This document shows positions 1 to 7,644 of a stretch of DNA of 9,501 nucleotides, one piece after another. The DNA is from an uncultured Chloroflexota bacterium. GTDB lineage: Bacteria > Chloroflexota > Anaerolineae > Aggregatilineales > Phototrophicaceae. The DNA lies in assembly GCA_937942935.1 (NCBI GenBank), contig CALDGT010000864.1:1-9501 (forward strand), in the 5' to 3' direction. The position numbers were made by a program, and so were the translations under genes. The notes under the pieces were generated by a model that saw only the letters and a list, made by a program, of their open reading frames with translations, was not told the DNA's origin and did no database searches. The first letter of the stretch is position 1. Each line of letters opens with the position of its first letter.

Positions 1-1465
1 TAGTGGCGATTTATCTACCAATTGGATTAAAGCCTCGCGCCGTTGGACGCTCATCGCATGGTTGGCGCTCAGTTTAGGTTTAATTTTGGGCGGACGTTGG
101 GCGTATGATGTGTTGGGGTGGGGTGGTTATTGGGGATGGGACCCTGTAGAAAATGCCGCATTCCTCCCTTGGCTGATTGGGACGGCATTCATCCATAGCG
201 TGATGATTCAAGAAAAACGGGGTATGCTCAAGACATGGAATATGTTCTTGGCGGTTGGCACATTCTCTGCTGTGATTTTTGGTACATTTGCCACCCGTAG
301 CGGGCTTATTGAAAGTGTCCATAGCTTTGCACGCAGTGGCATTGGTTTTCCCATGTTCGTGTTTTGGTTGGGTGTGACTTTCATCTCAGTCTGGCTCATT
401 TTATGGAGACGCAGACGCGGTGAATTGCGCGATGAACACCAATTTACCAATTTGCTCAGTCGTGAAGCCTTGTTTGTGCTGAATAACTTTATTTTTGTGG
501 CGCTCTTTATCGCTATCTTTTGGGGTAGCTTTGGCGCACCAATTGTCTCTGAAATCTTTATGGATACCAATATCACGCTCGGCAAAGAATATTTCTTGCC
601 TGTCGTGACACCCTTGTTTGTCGTATTGTATATCCTCATGGGGATTGCACCCCTCTCGGCTTGGGGAGCGACATCGCTTAAACGTCTGGGATTTTCGATT
701 CTGATTCCACTTGTTTTGACTGGCGTGACGATGGTGTTATTCATCCCTCTCTCTACTTACAATGATGGTGTGATAAATATTCTCGCCCTATTGGGATATG
801 GTATTGTCTTGTTTGCGGGATGGGTGGCAATTTATGAAACCTATCGTGGCGTGATGGCGCGTATCCGCACACACGGCGAGGCATTGCCAATTGCGTTTAT
901 TACACTCATGCGACGCAACCCCCGCCGTTATGGTGGATATTTAATTCACTTAGGTATCACTGTCATCGGTATTGGTGTGATTGGTAGCACCATCTTTCAA
1001 GATGAAACCACACAAACTGTTGGTGCAGGAGAATCTTTCGCCATCCAAAATTATGAAGTACGTTATGATGGCTTACTCGAAGGTCAAATTACACAAGACG
1101 GGCGTGTGATGGATATTGCCCAAATAACGGTGTTCCGCGATGGACAAGAAGTGGCACACTTACGCCCTCGCCGCGATTTCTTCCCGAATGTGAGCGAAGG
1201 CATGAACAGTATGACGATTGCAGGCGCTCATAGCACCGCCGAGAACGATTTTTATGTCTTGTTGGTCAGTTGGGAGACCATCACCGAAAATTCTGCCACA
1301 TTTAAGGTGTATATCAACCCACTGGTGAATTTGGTGTGGTGGGGTGGGTTAATTCTCATCGCAGGCACAGTATTCTCGTTCTTCCCCAAAGAGACATTGC
1401 CAGAACGGATTCGCCAACGCGCAAAACAAGCTGATTCCCTCGTGCTGAAGGGGGTGAGCGCATGA
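1..1465 (+). CDS. ccmF: Cytochrome c heme lyase subunit CcmF (3' part, 5' end outside window)
   Basis: Multi-spanning membrane protein of System I cytochrome c maturation. With CcmH it receives heme from holo-CcmE and attaches it to apocytochrome CXXCH motifs outside the membrane. The frame is open from base 2 to the TGA at 1463-1465, giving about 487 residues, so roughly the first quarter of a usual 600-650-residue CcmF is missing. The tryptophan-rich WWD-type heme-handling segment (WGGYWGWDPVEN) is encoded at about 119-154. Histidines matching the family's conserved positions are at 194-196 (TAFIHS, membrane heme ligand), 320-322 (SVHSFA, external heme ligand) and 947-949 (YLIHLG, membrane heme ligand). 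A periplasmic C-terminal domain and a last membrane helix (NLVWWGG to FSFF) follow. The TTG at 62 is internal and is not the start. The stop overlaps the next ATG (ATGA). Family assignment is firm; the heme-ligand roles are carried over from E. coli CcmF. Confidence 0.95.
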   Translation, partial: SGDLSTNWIKASRRWTLIAWLALSLGLILGGRWAYDVLGWGGYWGWDPVENAAFLPWLIGTAFIHSVMIQEKRGMLKTWNMFLAVGTFSAVIFGTFATRSGLIESVHSFARSGIGFPMFVFWLGVTFISVWLILWRRRRGELRDEHQFTNLLSREALFVLNNFIFVALFIAIFWGSFGAPIVSEIFMDTNITLGKEYFLPVVTPLFVVLYILMGIAPLSAWGATSLKRLGFSILIPLVLTGVTMVLFIPLSTYNDGVINILALLGYGIVLFAGWVAIYETYRGVMARIRTHGEALPIAFITLMRRNPRRYGGYLIHLGITVIGIGVIGSTIFQDETTQTVGAGESFAIQNYEVRYDGLLEGQITQDGRVMDIAQITVFRDGQEVAHLRPRRDFFPNVSEGMNSMTIAGAHSTAENDFYVLLVSWETITENSATFKVYINPLVNLVWWGGLILIAGTVFSFFPKETLPERIRQRAKQADSLVLKGVSA

Positions 1466-2202
1466 TGTGGCGTAGCCTGATAATAATTGTCATCTTATTG
1501 AGTATCGCGGGGGTGGCGGTGGCGCAAGAAGCCACCCCCGAAGCACCTGCCAGTGAGATAACGAATGCAGATGTCAATGCGGTTGCGAGCCGTATCATCT
1601 ATCCGTTTGAGGACGGTGGGTTTCGAGTAGTGGTGGAGCAAGGTATTTCCATCACTCGGTTTAATCCGTTGAGTGAGTGTTCTGCTGTGGCATGTGATGC
1701 TTGGCGTGATGATATTCGCGCCCTTTTGGAACAAGGTCTGAATGGAGATGAAATTCGTAATATTTTCGCAGAACGATATGGTTCAGAGGCGATTATCATC
1801 GTCACTGCTGACCAAGTGAACGATATTGCAGATGATATGTTTTGCCCTGTATGCGAAAATATCCCGCTAGATGCGTGTGGGACGGCGGCTTGTGCCGATT
1901 GGCGCAATGAAATTAAGTTGTTTTTAGAGCAGGGCATGACCGAAGCCGAAATTCGCACAGATTTTGTGCGCCGATTCGGAGACCGTGTGGTCGGTGTTCC
2001 TCAAGACCCATTTCTCAATGCGTTGTCGGTGATTACACCGTGGGTATTGGTTGCTATTGGATTATTTGTGGTGTTCTCATCTTTCCGCACATGGTCGCAA
2101 TATAAGAAAGCGCATATAGGCGCAACCGAAACACCCACTGTTGTGCCACCTACAAAACAAGATAAATTCTTAGACCAACTAGAAGAAGATTTGAAAGGTT
2201 AA
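1462..2202 (+). CDS. ccmH: CcmH/CcmL/NrfF-type thiol protein with a duplicated domain
   Basis: 246 residues. Residues 1-21 form a signal peptide (cleavage likely after AVA), residues 23-185 lie outside the membrane, a helix spans about 188-207, and a short Pro-rich tail follows. CcmH-family proteins use a CXXC pair to keep apocytochrome heme-binding cysteines reduced, working with CcmG and CcmF. The canonical domain is the second one: FCPVCEN (C128, C131), then DACGTAAC (C139, C144), then WRNEIKLFLEQGMTEAEI and RFGDRVV. Upstream, residues 36-114 repeat this pattern (ECSAVAC with C73 and C78, WRDDIRALLEQGLNGDEI, RYGSEA), but the copy has no CPVC. The protein is therefore a tandem duplication whose first copy lost the redox pair. 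The start overlaps the ccmF stop by 4 nt. A second ATG follows immediately, so the start could be one codon later. Confidence 0.88.
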   Translation: MMWRSLIIIVILLSIAGVAVAQEATPEAPASEITNADVNAVASRIIYPFEDGGFRVVVEQGISITRFNPLSECSAVACDAWRDDIRALLEQGLNGDEIRNIFAERYGSEAIIIVTADQVNDIADDMFCPVCENIPLDACGTAACADWRNEIKLFLEQGMTEAEIRTDFVRRFGDRVVGVPQDPFLNALSVITPWVLVAIGLFVVFSSFRTWSQYKKAHIGATETPTVVPPTKQDKFLDQLEEDLKG

Positions 2203-2209
2203 TGACTCG

Positions 2210-2788
2210 ATGAGCCAATATAAACCTGTAGAAATGATTGAATTGCCAAAAGCCAAAGGTGGGATGAGCATCGGCACAATAGTGTTGGTCGTTGGCGTCC
2301 TCGCTGTGGCGGCGGTATTTGGGATTGCGCTTTGGCGACAACAACAAGCCCAACCGACCAGCGGACCCGCGCCAACATTCTCATTTACCACATTTGATGG
2401 CGAGACTTATGACCTCGCCGATTTTAAGGGCAAAGTCGTCGTCCTCAATTTTTGGGCGGGGTGGTGTGAACCATGCAAAGATGAAGCCCCAGAATTGCAA
2501 AGCGCTTGGGAATATTATCAATCCCAAAATGCGGATGTTGTCTTTTTGGGCATTGCCTATGCCGATAATGGACCCAGTTCGCTCAAGTTTTTGGGTGATT
2601 ATGGCATCACCTATCTCAATGCGCCCGATTTAGGGACACGTATCTCTGATTTGTATAACATCAATGGTGTGCCAGAAACATTCATCATAGATAAAGATGG
2701 CAATGTCGCCCAATTTATTTATGCGGGTGTGAGGCGTGATTATCTGATTAGCATAGTAGACAAAGCCTTAGCAGGAGTCGCACAATGA
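2210..2788 (+). CDS. CcmG/ResA-like membrane-anchored thioredoxin
   Basis: 192 residues: a short cytoplasmic N-terminus, one membrane helix at about 20-42, then an external thioredoxin fold of the AhpC-TSA/Redoxin type. The redox motif WCEPC (C86, C89) lies in VLNFWAGWCEPCK, and the family's cis-Pro segment appears as NGVPETFIID. Such proteins pass electrons to CcmH or directly to apocytochrome cysteines so that heme can be attached. The gene starts 7 nt after the ccmH stop with AAAGG about 11 nt upstream, and it ends in an ATGA overlap with the next gene. The sequence alone cannot separate CcmG from ResA or TlpA. Its position between ccmH and a CcmI-like gene favours the CcmG role. Confidence 0.88.
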   Translation: MSQYKPVEMIELPKAKGGMSIGTIVLVVGVLAVAAVFGIALWRQQQAQPTSGPAPTFSFTTFDGETYDLADFKGKVVVLNFWAGWCEPCKDEAPELQSAWEYYQSQNADVVFLGIAYADNGPSSLKFLGDYGITYLNAPDLGTRISDLYNINGVPETFIIDKDGNVAQFIYAGVRRDYLISIVDKALAGVAQ

Positions 2789-3201
2789 GCATTGAAGGAA
2801 TTTTGCTGTCTGCCGCCATTTTTGCCATTGGCTTGGTCTGGCTGGCACAACCATTTGTATCGAAAAATGTATCCCATGATGCTTTGTCGCGCCAACAAGA
2901 CCGCCAAAGCCTGTTGAATGCCTATGAACGCCTTCTGGCGCGTCTACGTGACCTCGATGAAGATTATAACTTGGGCAAAATGCCCCAAGCCGATTATGAA
3001 ACAGAACGCCTTCAATTGACAGAACGCGGAGCAACATTGCTTTCTCAAATTGAAAAAGCCTTTCTTGGTTTGAAATATGATGAAATCCCAACATCGGTGA
3101 AGGATGCGAGTGCCGATGTTGAGTTAGATACCGCGATTGAAGCGGCGATTGCGAATTATGTTGCTAAAACTCAGGATAAAGAACATGCCCCGTCTCGGTA
3201 A
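2785..3201 (+). CDS. Small CcmI-like membrane coiled-coil protein
   Basis: 138 residues. One membrane helix (about 5-22) is followed by a basic stretch and a charged helical segment, so the bulk should face the cytoplasm by the positive-inside rule. Residues 52-89 (from ARLRDLDED through NLGKMPQADYETER) resemble the N-terminal helical segment of CcmI-type proteins, which act with CcmF and CcmH in presenting apocytochrome. No TPR domain is present, so it is far shorter than proteobacterial CcmI. AGGAG at 2773-2777 lies 7 nt before the ATG. It overlaps the upstream gene by 4 nt and the downstream lipoprotein gene by 17 nt. The same helical motif recurs at the C-terminus of that lipoprotein. The name rests on local similarity and operon position. 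Confidence 0.72.
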   Translation: MSIEGILLSAAIFAIGLVWLAQPFVSKNVSHDALSRQQDRQSLLNAYERLLARLRDLDEDYNLGKMPQADYETERLQLTERGATLLSQIEKAFLGLKYDEIPTSVKDASADVELDTAIEAAIANYVAKTQDKEHAPSR

Positions 3202-4969
3202 ATTGATACAGAGAGGGGTGTTCCCCCTCATCCTTATATCCATCGTCCTCATATCGGCTTGTACAGGTTTGAGTGGCGAGCCAGAAATTGTCGCTACATT
3301 GCCACCCCGCGCAACACATCCGCCCGTTGGGGATGTGCCAGAGAATGTAGACATTGCATTAGGGGCGCAAATTTTTGCAGATAAATGTACAGCGTGTCAT
3401 GGTGTGGGCGGGGCAGGCGATGGTGAAACAGCCTCTCAATTACCTGTCCCTCCGATGAATTTTACAGACCCCGAAGCTGTGAGTGGAAAAACCCCACAAG
3501 ACTGGTTTCAGGCGATTTATTTTGGCAACCAAGCCTCGTTGATGCCTGCGTATGGTGTGCCGAGTCAAATATCACCCACTGCGCCATTAAATGAAGATGA
3601 AATTTGGGCAGTGACGATGTTCCTATTCACATTGTCGTCTGATGAACCCACCGAACCAATAACAACACCCGATGCCGATGTGACCGAAGAAAGTACATCT
3701 GCGCCCATAGAGGCGACCCAAGCACCAGAATCTACAACTGAAGTGAGCATAGACAGCACACCAGACCTAGAGCCGACCCAAGATGTTGCTAATTTAGAAC
3801 CTGTTACGACGCCCGATTCCGAAGCTACCATCGCGCCCGAAGTGACTGCATTTGCTGATGTTGGTGTGATTACGGGTACCGTGACCAATGGGACAGCAGG
3901 GGCGAGCGTCCCGCCAGATTTACCAGTTAAATTGTATATCTATGGTGATACTAACGCGGTTGAAGTCGGAGAAACTACCCTTAACGCCGATGCAACATTC
4001 ATATTTGATAATGTGTCTATGTCGCATGGCGAAGAATTTTATGTGACGGTGGCTTATTCGGGTGGATTTTTTGTGAGCGAAGTCCTCACACCCGATTCTG
4101 GGACAAATACCCTCGATTTGCCCGTGATTATTTACGATACCACCTATGACCCACAAGCCATCCGTGTGACCAATATTCTAACTTATGCGAATGTGTTAGA
4201 AGAAGGTGTTTTGGATGTGGTACAGGTGATTGAATTTGCCAATATCACTGATAAATTATATGTCCAAGTAGCAGATGATGTGGTATCGGCGTTGATGGTT
4301 GGTTTGCCAGAAGGTGCGATATTTAACGATGTCACAGGGGGGCGGTTTACCCTATCAGAAGATGGTCGTACAGTGACCGATTCTCGCCCAGTATTTCCAC
4401 AAACTGCCCAAGAATCAGCCCATACCCTGCATTTTGCCTATACGATTCCATATGACGGTGATGTGACCATTGAGCAGACCTTCCCCTATTTAGTTGAGGG
4501 TGAATTAGATGTCCTCATTCAACAAAATGGGCTTTCTGTAGATGGGGAAGGATTTCAATCGCGCGGGAGCAAAATGATTGCCGAAGGAGTATTTGCCGAT
4601 TTTGGTGCGACACTCTCACTGATGCCACAAACACCGATTATTTTTAGTGTGCGCGGGACAGTGATTCCAGAAGAAACAGAACCTACGACAACATCATCTT
4701 CACCGAATTTGCCGATTGCAATTGGGTTGGTTGGCGCGGGGGTGCTATCTATCGCATTGGCAGGATTCATTTATATCAAAGACAGACGAGAAGCTCAATC
4801 AAGCCCAAATTCAACAGATTTTAAAGCAGAAATCAATAACTTGATGAAGCAAATCGCAGACTTAGATATTCAACATAAAGAGGGGAAAATCTCAGAAGGT
4901 GAGTATCATAAAAAACGGGATGCACTCAAGTCTCGGCTCACTAAATTGATGAAAGACCAAAAATCTTAA
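3185..4969 (+). CDS. Membrane-anchored c-type cytochrome lipoprotein with C-terminal CcmI-like coil
   Basis: 594 residues from the ATG at 3185. I chose this over an in-frame TTG at 3137 because AGGA (3173-3176) lies 8 nt upstream and translation begins directly with a lipoprotein signal peptide ending in the lipobox ISAC (lipidated C26). Domains in order: a cytochrome c domain (about 50-152) with CTACH (C68, C71, H72) and probable axial M120 in LMPAYG; a Thr/Pro/Glu-rich low-complexity linker (about 153-222); a long beta-rich region (about 225-490) beginning like a carboxypeptidase-regulatory-type fold; a membrane helix (about 508-531); and a charged helix (about 545-592) resembling the CcmI-like protein just upstream. 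Both termini appear tied to the membrane, with the last helix in the cytoplasm. The heme domain makes it a natural client of the surrounding maturation genes. I do not recognise the full architecture and its electron-transfer partner is unknown. Confidence 0.85.
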   Translation: MPRLGKLIQRGVFPLILISIVLISACTGLSGEPEIVATLPPRATHPPVGDVPENVDIALGAQIFADKCTACHGVGGAGDGETASQLPVPPMNFTDPEAVSGKTPQDWFQAIYFGNQASLMPAYGVPSQISPTAPLNEDEIWAVTMFLFTLSSDEPTEPITTPDADVTEESTSAPIEATQAPESTTEVSIDSTPDLEPTQDVANLEPVTTPDSEATIAPEVTAFADVGVITGTVTNGTAGASVPPDLPVKLYIYGDTNAVEVGETTLNADATFIFDNVSMSHGEEFYVTVAYSGGFFVSEVLTPDSGTNTLDLPVIIYDTTYDPQAIRVTNILTYANVLEEGVLDVVQVIEFANITDKLYVQVADDVVSALMVGLPEGAIFNDVTGGRFTLSEDGRTVTDSRPVFPQTAQESAHTLHFAYTIPYDGDVTIEQTFPYLVEGELDVLIQQNGLSVDGEGFQSRGSKMIAEGVFADFGATLSLMPQTPIIFSVRGTVIPEETEPTTTSSSPNLPIAIGLVGAGVLSIALAGFIYIKDRREAQSSPNSTDFKAEINNLMKQIADLDIQHKEGKISEGEYHKKRDALKSRLTKLMKDQKS

Positions 4970-5011
4970 TAAAATTTTTTATCAACACAACCCAAAGGAG
5001 TAAGAAATATT

Positions 5012-5794
5012 ATGAGTGTCATCGGCGTTAGCAAAAGTCAGAGTGAACAGGAGCTTGTACATCAAACCCTGTTCACCAATACACATTATCGTAATGTAAT
5101 CCTCCGTTTTTGGAGTTTGGCGGCTGTTTTTAGCTTTGCCATCTCTCTCTATTTTGCCCTATTTTATGCAGGCACAGATGCCACAATGGGCAATGTCCAA
5201 CGGGTGTTTTATATGCACGTCTCGGCATTTGCTGGCGCGAGTGTCTCATTTTTTGTCACGCTGATAGCAGGGGGGATGTACTTGTGGAAGCGCAAACAAA
5301 AATGGGATACGCTTGGCTTGGCGGGTGTTGAAGTTGGCTTTGTCCTCTCCATTATTACCCTTGTTACGGGTTCAATTTGGGCGCGTCCAACATGGAATGC
5401 GTGGTGGACATGGGATCCACGCCTGACCTCTGCGGCGATTATGGCACTCACGTATGCGGCATATCTCATGCTACGCAATGGTATCGAATCACCAGAACGC
5501 CAACGCACCTTTAGCGCCGTGTATGGCATCTTGGCATTCTCGACTGTCATTTTTACCTTCATGATTACCCGTATGCGTGGCGATACCATTCACCCCAATG
5601 TCATCGGTAGTAGCCCTGTAAATGCCAAAGGTACATTTGAAATGGTAGATAATATGCGTGTGGCATTTAGTGTCAATATGTGGGCTTGGTGTGTGTTTAT
5701 TGCACCTGTGCTTGTGTGGTGGCGTATTAGACTCGAAAATTTGTCGAATACAGCCAAATTGCGTCGCGCCGAATTTTTGAGCCAAGAAAATTAA
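5012..5794 (+). CDS. ccmC: Heme exporter/handling protein CcmC
   Basis: 260 residues with about six membrane helices. CcmC binds heme at the outer membrane face and loads it onto CcmE with the CcmAB ATPase. The family signature is complete: a first external histidine in VFYMHVSA (H69), the tryptophan-rich segment WWTWDPRLTS (131-140), and a second histidine in DTIHPNVIG (H194). The N-terminus is about 15 residues longer than a minimal CcmC. AAGGAG at 4995-5000 lies 11 nt before the ATG, and 42 nt separate it from the cytochrome lipoprotein gene with no terminator between. It probably belongs to the same transcript. The WTWDPRLTS motif and short length distinguish it from CcmF and from the System II protein CcsA. 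Confidence 0.94.
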   Translation: MSVIGVSKSQSEQELVHQTLFTNTHYRNVILRFWSLAAVFSFAISLYFALFYAGTDATMGNVQRVFYMHVSAFAGASVSFFVTLIAGGMYLWKRKQKWDTLGLAGVEVGFVLSIITLVTGSIWARPTWNAWWTWDPRLTSAAIMALTYAAYLMLRNGIESPERQRTFSAVYGILAFSTVIFTFMITRMRGDTIHPNVIGSSPVNAKGTFEMVDNMRVAFSVNMWAWCVFIAPVLVWWRIRLENLSNTAKLRRAEFLSQEN

Positions 5795-5814
5795 GTGAGT
5801 GAGGAGAAAATATT

Positions 5815-5952
5815 ATGCCACCTGTACCCAATACAGATGCTTATATGGTTTTGGGCTATGTTGCAATTATAACCATTACAAGTTTGTATATCCTAAGCCT
5901 TGCTTTGCGGTATCGCAATGTACATAAAGATATTGAAGCATTAAGCGAATAA
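5815..5952 (+). CDS. ccmD: CcmD-like single-span small membrane protein
   Basis: 45 residues: a short polar N-terminus, one hydrophobic helix (about 10-30, MVLGYVAIIT onward), then a basic/charged tail LRYRNVHKDIEALSE. GAGGAG at 5801-5806 lies 8 nt before the ATG, and the gene begins 20 nt after ccmC. CcmD proteins are small single-helix subunits of the CcmABC complex needed for release of heme-loaded CcmE, and their gene usually follows ccmC. Size, topology and position all fit, but the family has little sequence conservation, so the name rests mainly on context. Confidence 0.72.
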   Translation: MPPVPNTDAYMVLGYVAIITITSLYILSLALRYRNVHKDIEALSE

Positions 5953-6012
5953 TAATTTGTGATGTAAGAAGAAATATCACCATCACATCAAATCATTAGA
6001 AGCACAAGATAA

Positions 6013-6060
6013 CCCAAAACTGACAATTCCTATCGAATTAGTCGGTTTTGGGGGTTTTAT
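6013..6060 (+). terminator. Intrinsic terminator closing the ccm operon
   Basis: CCCAAAACTGAC (6013-6024) pairs over 12 bp with GTCGGTTTTGGG (6041-6052), with one G-U pair. An inner AATT/AATT extension surrounds a CCTATCG loop. The stem is followed by GG and TTTTATTT. The opposite strand has no comparable T-run, so it should work mainly in the + direction and separate ccm from cysH. The rest of the 162-nt gap (5953-6114) holds only a weak GTGATG/CATCAC inverted repeat (5959-5964 and 5981-5986). I see no convincing promoter for cysH. Confidence 0.88.
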
Positions 6061-6114
6061 TTCTAGCAAGGTGTGATAAGATGAAAATGCACTTAATGAG
6101 AGGGATGTAAGACT

Positions 6115-6810
6115 GTGAATTGGGAAAAACTCAACGCTGATTTCGAGACATCAGACCCCAAAAGCATTTTGCGTTGGGGATATGAGACATTTGGTGATAA
6201 GTTAGCCATCGTTACCAGTTTTCAACCGACTGGGATTGCTACCTTGCACATGCTCACCGAATTAGGGGCAAAAGTGCCTGTACTAACCCTAGATACTGAT
6301 ATTTTATTTCCAGAGACTTATCAACTTATTGATGAAGCCGAGACCTTTTTTGGCTTGCCGATAACCCGTATCCACCCCGAATTAACCCTCCAAGAACAAG
6401 CGAAGCAATATGGTGATGCCCTTTGGGAGCGAAACTCTGACCAATGTTGTCATATCCGTAAGGTTGTGCCATTAGATAAGGTACTCAAGGGAAATTATTC
6501 TGCTTGGGTGACAGGCTTGCGCCGCGACCAAACTGGACGCGAAAAAACACCAATTATCAAATGGGATGAGAAATATGGCATGGTGAAACTTTCGCCGTTT
6601 GCCAATTGGACAAATGAAATGTTATGGATTTATATCCATGCCAATGAATTGCCCTATAACGAATTACACGAGAAGGGGTATCCGAGCATTGGTTGTAATA
6701 CACCTATTTGCACACAACCTGTCAGAGAAGGGCAGGGAGACCGTGCAGGACGTTGGGTGAATAGTGATAAGGTGGAGTGTGGGATTCATCTTCCCGCCAA
6801 AGAGGGTTAA
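6115..6810 (+). CDS. cysH: 4Fe-4S adenylylsulfate (APS) reductase, CysH family
   Basis: 231 residues. It reduces activated sulfate (APS) to sulfite in assimilatory sulfate reduction. The N-terminal domain carries the nucleotide-binding SFQPTG loop (35-40) and the LDTDILFPETY segment of PAPS-reductase-family proteins. Cluster cysteines are CC at 111-112 (DQCCHIRKV) and the pair in SIGCNTPICTQPV (C194, C199). The catalytic cysteine is C222 in VECGIH. A double CC motif marks the iron-sulfur, usually APS-specific, branch. The second pair has four residues between the cysteines where the family normally has two (CXXC). The start is GTG at 6115, preceded by AGAGGGA (6099-6105) at 9 nt; no in-frame ATG lies nearby and the N-terminal length fits. 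The transporter gene follows after 3 nt, suggesting a two-gene sulfur operon. Confidence 0.9.
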   Translation: MNWEKLNADFETSDPKSILRWGYETFGDKLAIVTSFQPTGIATLHMLTELGAKVPVLTLDTDILFPETYQLIDEAETFFGLPITRIHPELTLQEQAKQYGDALWERNSDQCCHIRKVVPLDKVLKGNYSAWVTGLRRDQTGREKTPIIKWDEKYGMVKLSPFANWTNEMLWIYIHANELPYNELHEKGYPSIGCNTPICTQPVREGQGDRAGRWVNSDKVECGIHLPAKEG

Positions 6811-6813
6811 TTC

Positions 6814-7575
6814 ATGGATTTAACGACACTGATGTTATGCGCGGCGGCTGGCTTCTTTGCCCAAATTTTGGGCGGGGCGCTTGGTATGGGCTACGGGGTG
6901 AGTAGCAGTATGTTGCTCATGAGTTTTGGTATTCCCCCTGTATTTGTGAGTGCAAGCATCAACACTGCCGAATTGTTTACAGGCGGATTTACGGGACTTT
7001 TGCATTTTCGGATGGGAAATGTAGATAATACCCTATTCCGAAAGCTGTTGGTCGGTGGTGTATTGGGTGCAATTGTTGGCACATTCATCCTCGTACAAGT
7101 TCCGGGTGATACACTTAAGCCATTTATCGCTGTGTATTTGTTCATTGTCGGTTCTATCATTATTTATAAGACCATTAACCCGCCACAACCGCGCCAAGTG
7201 ACCCGATATATTTATCGGTTAGGCATGTTAGGCGGATTTTGTGATGCCATTGGCGGAGGCGGATGGGGGGCGATTGTCACATCCACATTGTTGGTGCGTG
7301 GTAATAACCCCCGCTTAACCATTGGTTCTGTGAATGCCGCACGCTTTTTTGTGTCGTTGGTGACAGCAATTGCGTTATTGACATTTATCCCATTTGCGGA
7401 TGTAGCGGTGATGGTAATTGGGCTTATTTTGGGCGGGATGCTCGCCGCACCGATGGCGACCATTTTATGTTCGCGCGTGCCACCACGCACCTTGATGGGT
7501 GTCGCAGGCGTAGTGATATTGCTTTTGAGCGTTAGTACATTGATTATTTCGATTACGACAGCCGCCACTGTGTAA
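6814..7575 (+). CDS. TauE/SafE (DUF81) family membrane transporter, likely sulfite/sulfur anion
   Basis: 253 residues and about seven or eight hydrophobic helices. The fold is a two-half repeat: glycine-rich GGALGMGYGVSSSMLL (20-35) in the first half, and GGFCDAIGGGGWGAIVTSTLL (140-160) in the second. This is typical of TauE/SafE permeases, which move sulfite, sulfonates or other sulfur-containing anions across the cytoplasmic membrane. AGAGGG at 6801-6806 lies 7 nt before the ATG, inside the end of cysH. Being 3 nt downstream of an APS reductase whose product is sulfite suggests sulfite efflux for detoxification, or uptake of a sulfur anion. Substrate and direction cannot be read from sequence. 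No intrinsic terminator directly follows; the next ones are within the lysine leader. Confidence 0.86.
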   Translation: MDLTTLMLCAAAGFFAQILGGALGMGYGVSSSMLLMSFGIPPVFVSASINTAELFTGGFTGLLHFRMGNVDNTLFRKLLVGGVLGAIVGTFILVQVPGDTLKPFIAVYLFIVGSIIIYKTINPPQPRQVTRYIYRLGMLGGFCDAIGGGGWGAIVTSTLLVRGNNPRLTIGSVNAARFFVSLVTAIALLTFIPFADVAVMVIGLILGGMLAAPMATILCSRVPPRTLMGVAGVVILLLSVSTLIISITTAATV

Positions 7576-7615
7576 TTGTGCAACTTATCTACTCAAATTT
7601 ATGCACATTCATCTC

Positions 7616-7644
7616 TTGCATAATAACGACCTGTTGTGTTATAT
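7616..7644 (+). promoter_or_regulatory. Sigma70-type promoter candidate for the lysW leader transcript
   Basis: TTGCAT (7616-7621) and TTATAT (7639-7644) are separated by 17 nt and match -35 and -10 elements, predicting a start near 7651. This puts about 33 nt of 5' UTR ahead of leader ORF 1. A weaker alternative is a -10-like TATAAA at 7780-7785 with a poor TTAGTA (7755-7760, 19-nt spacer), which would start transcription inside the second terminator. Sequence match only. Confidence 0.5.

Noticed and set aside
62..64. TTG at 62 as the start of the CcmF frame.
   Set aside because: The frame is open to the window edge and the upstream codons continue CcmF-like membrane sequence. The gene is truncated by the window and does not start here.
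3137..3184. TTG start at 3137 for the cytochrome lipoprotein.
   Set aside because: It would add a basic 16-residue extension ahead of a complete lipoprotein signal peptide and enlarge the overlap with the upstream gene. The ATG at 3185 has a well-placed AGGA and begins the signal peptide.
4960..5011. A/T-rich stretch after the cytochrome gene as a terminator.
   Set aside because: AAAATTTTTT has no GC stem before it, and ccmC follows with its own ribosome site. Co-transcription is more likely.
7577..7607. Inverted repeat TGTGCA/TGCACA after the transporter gene as a terminator.
   Set aside because: Only 6 bp with a 19-nt loop and no T-run.
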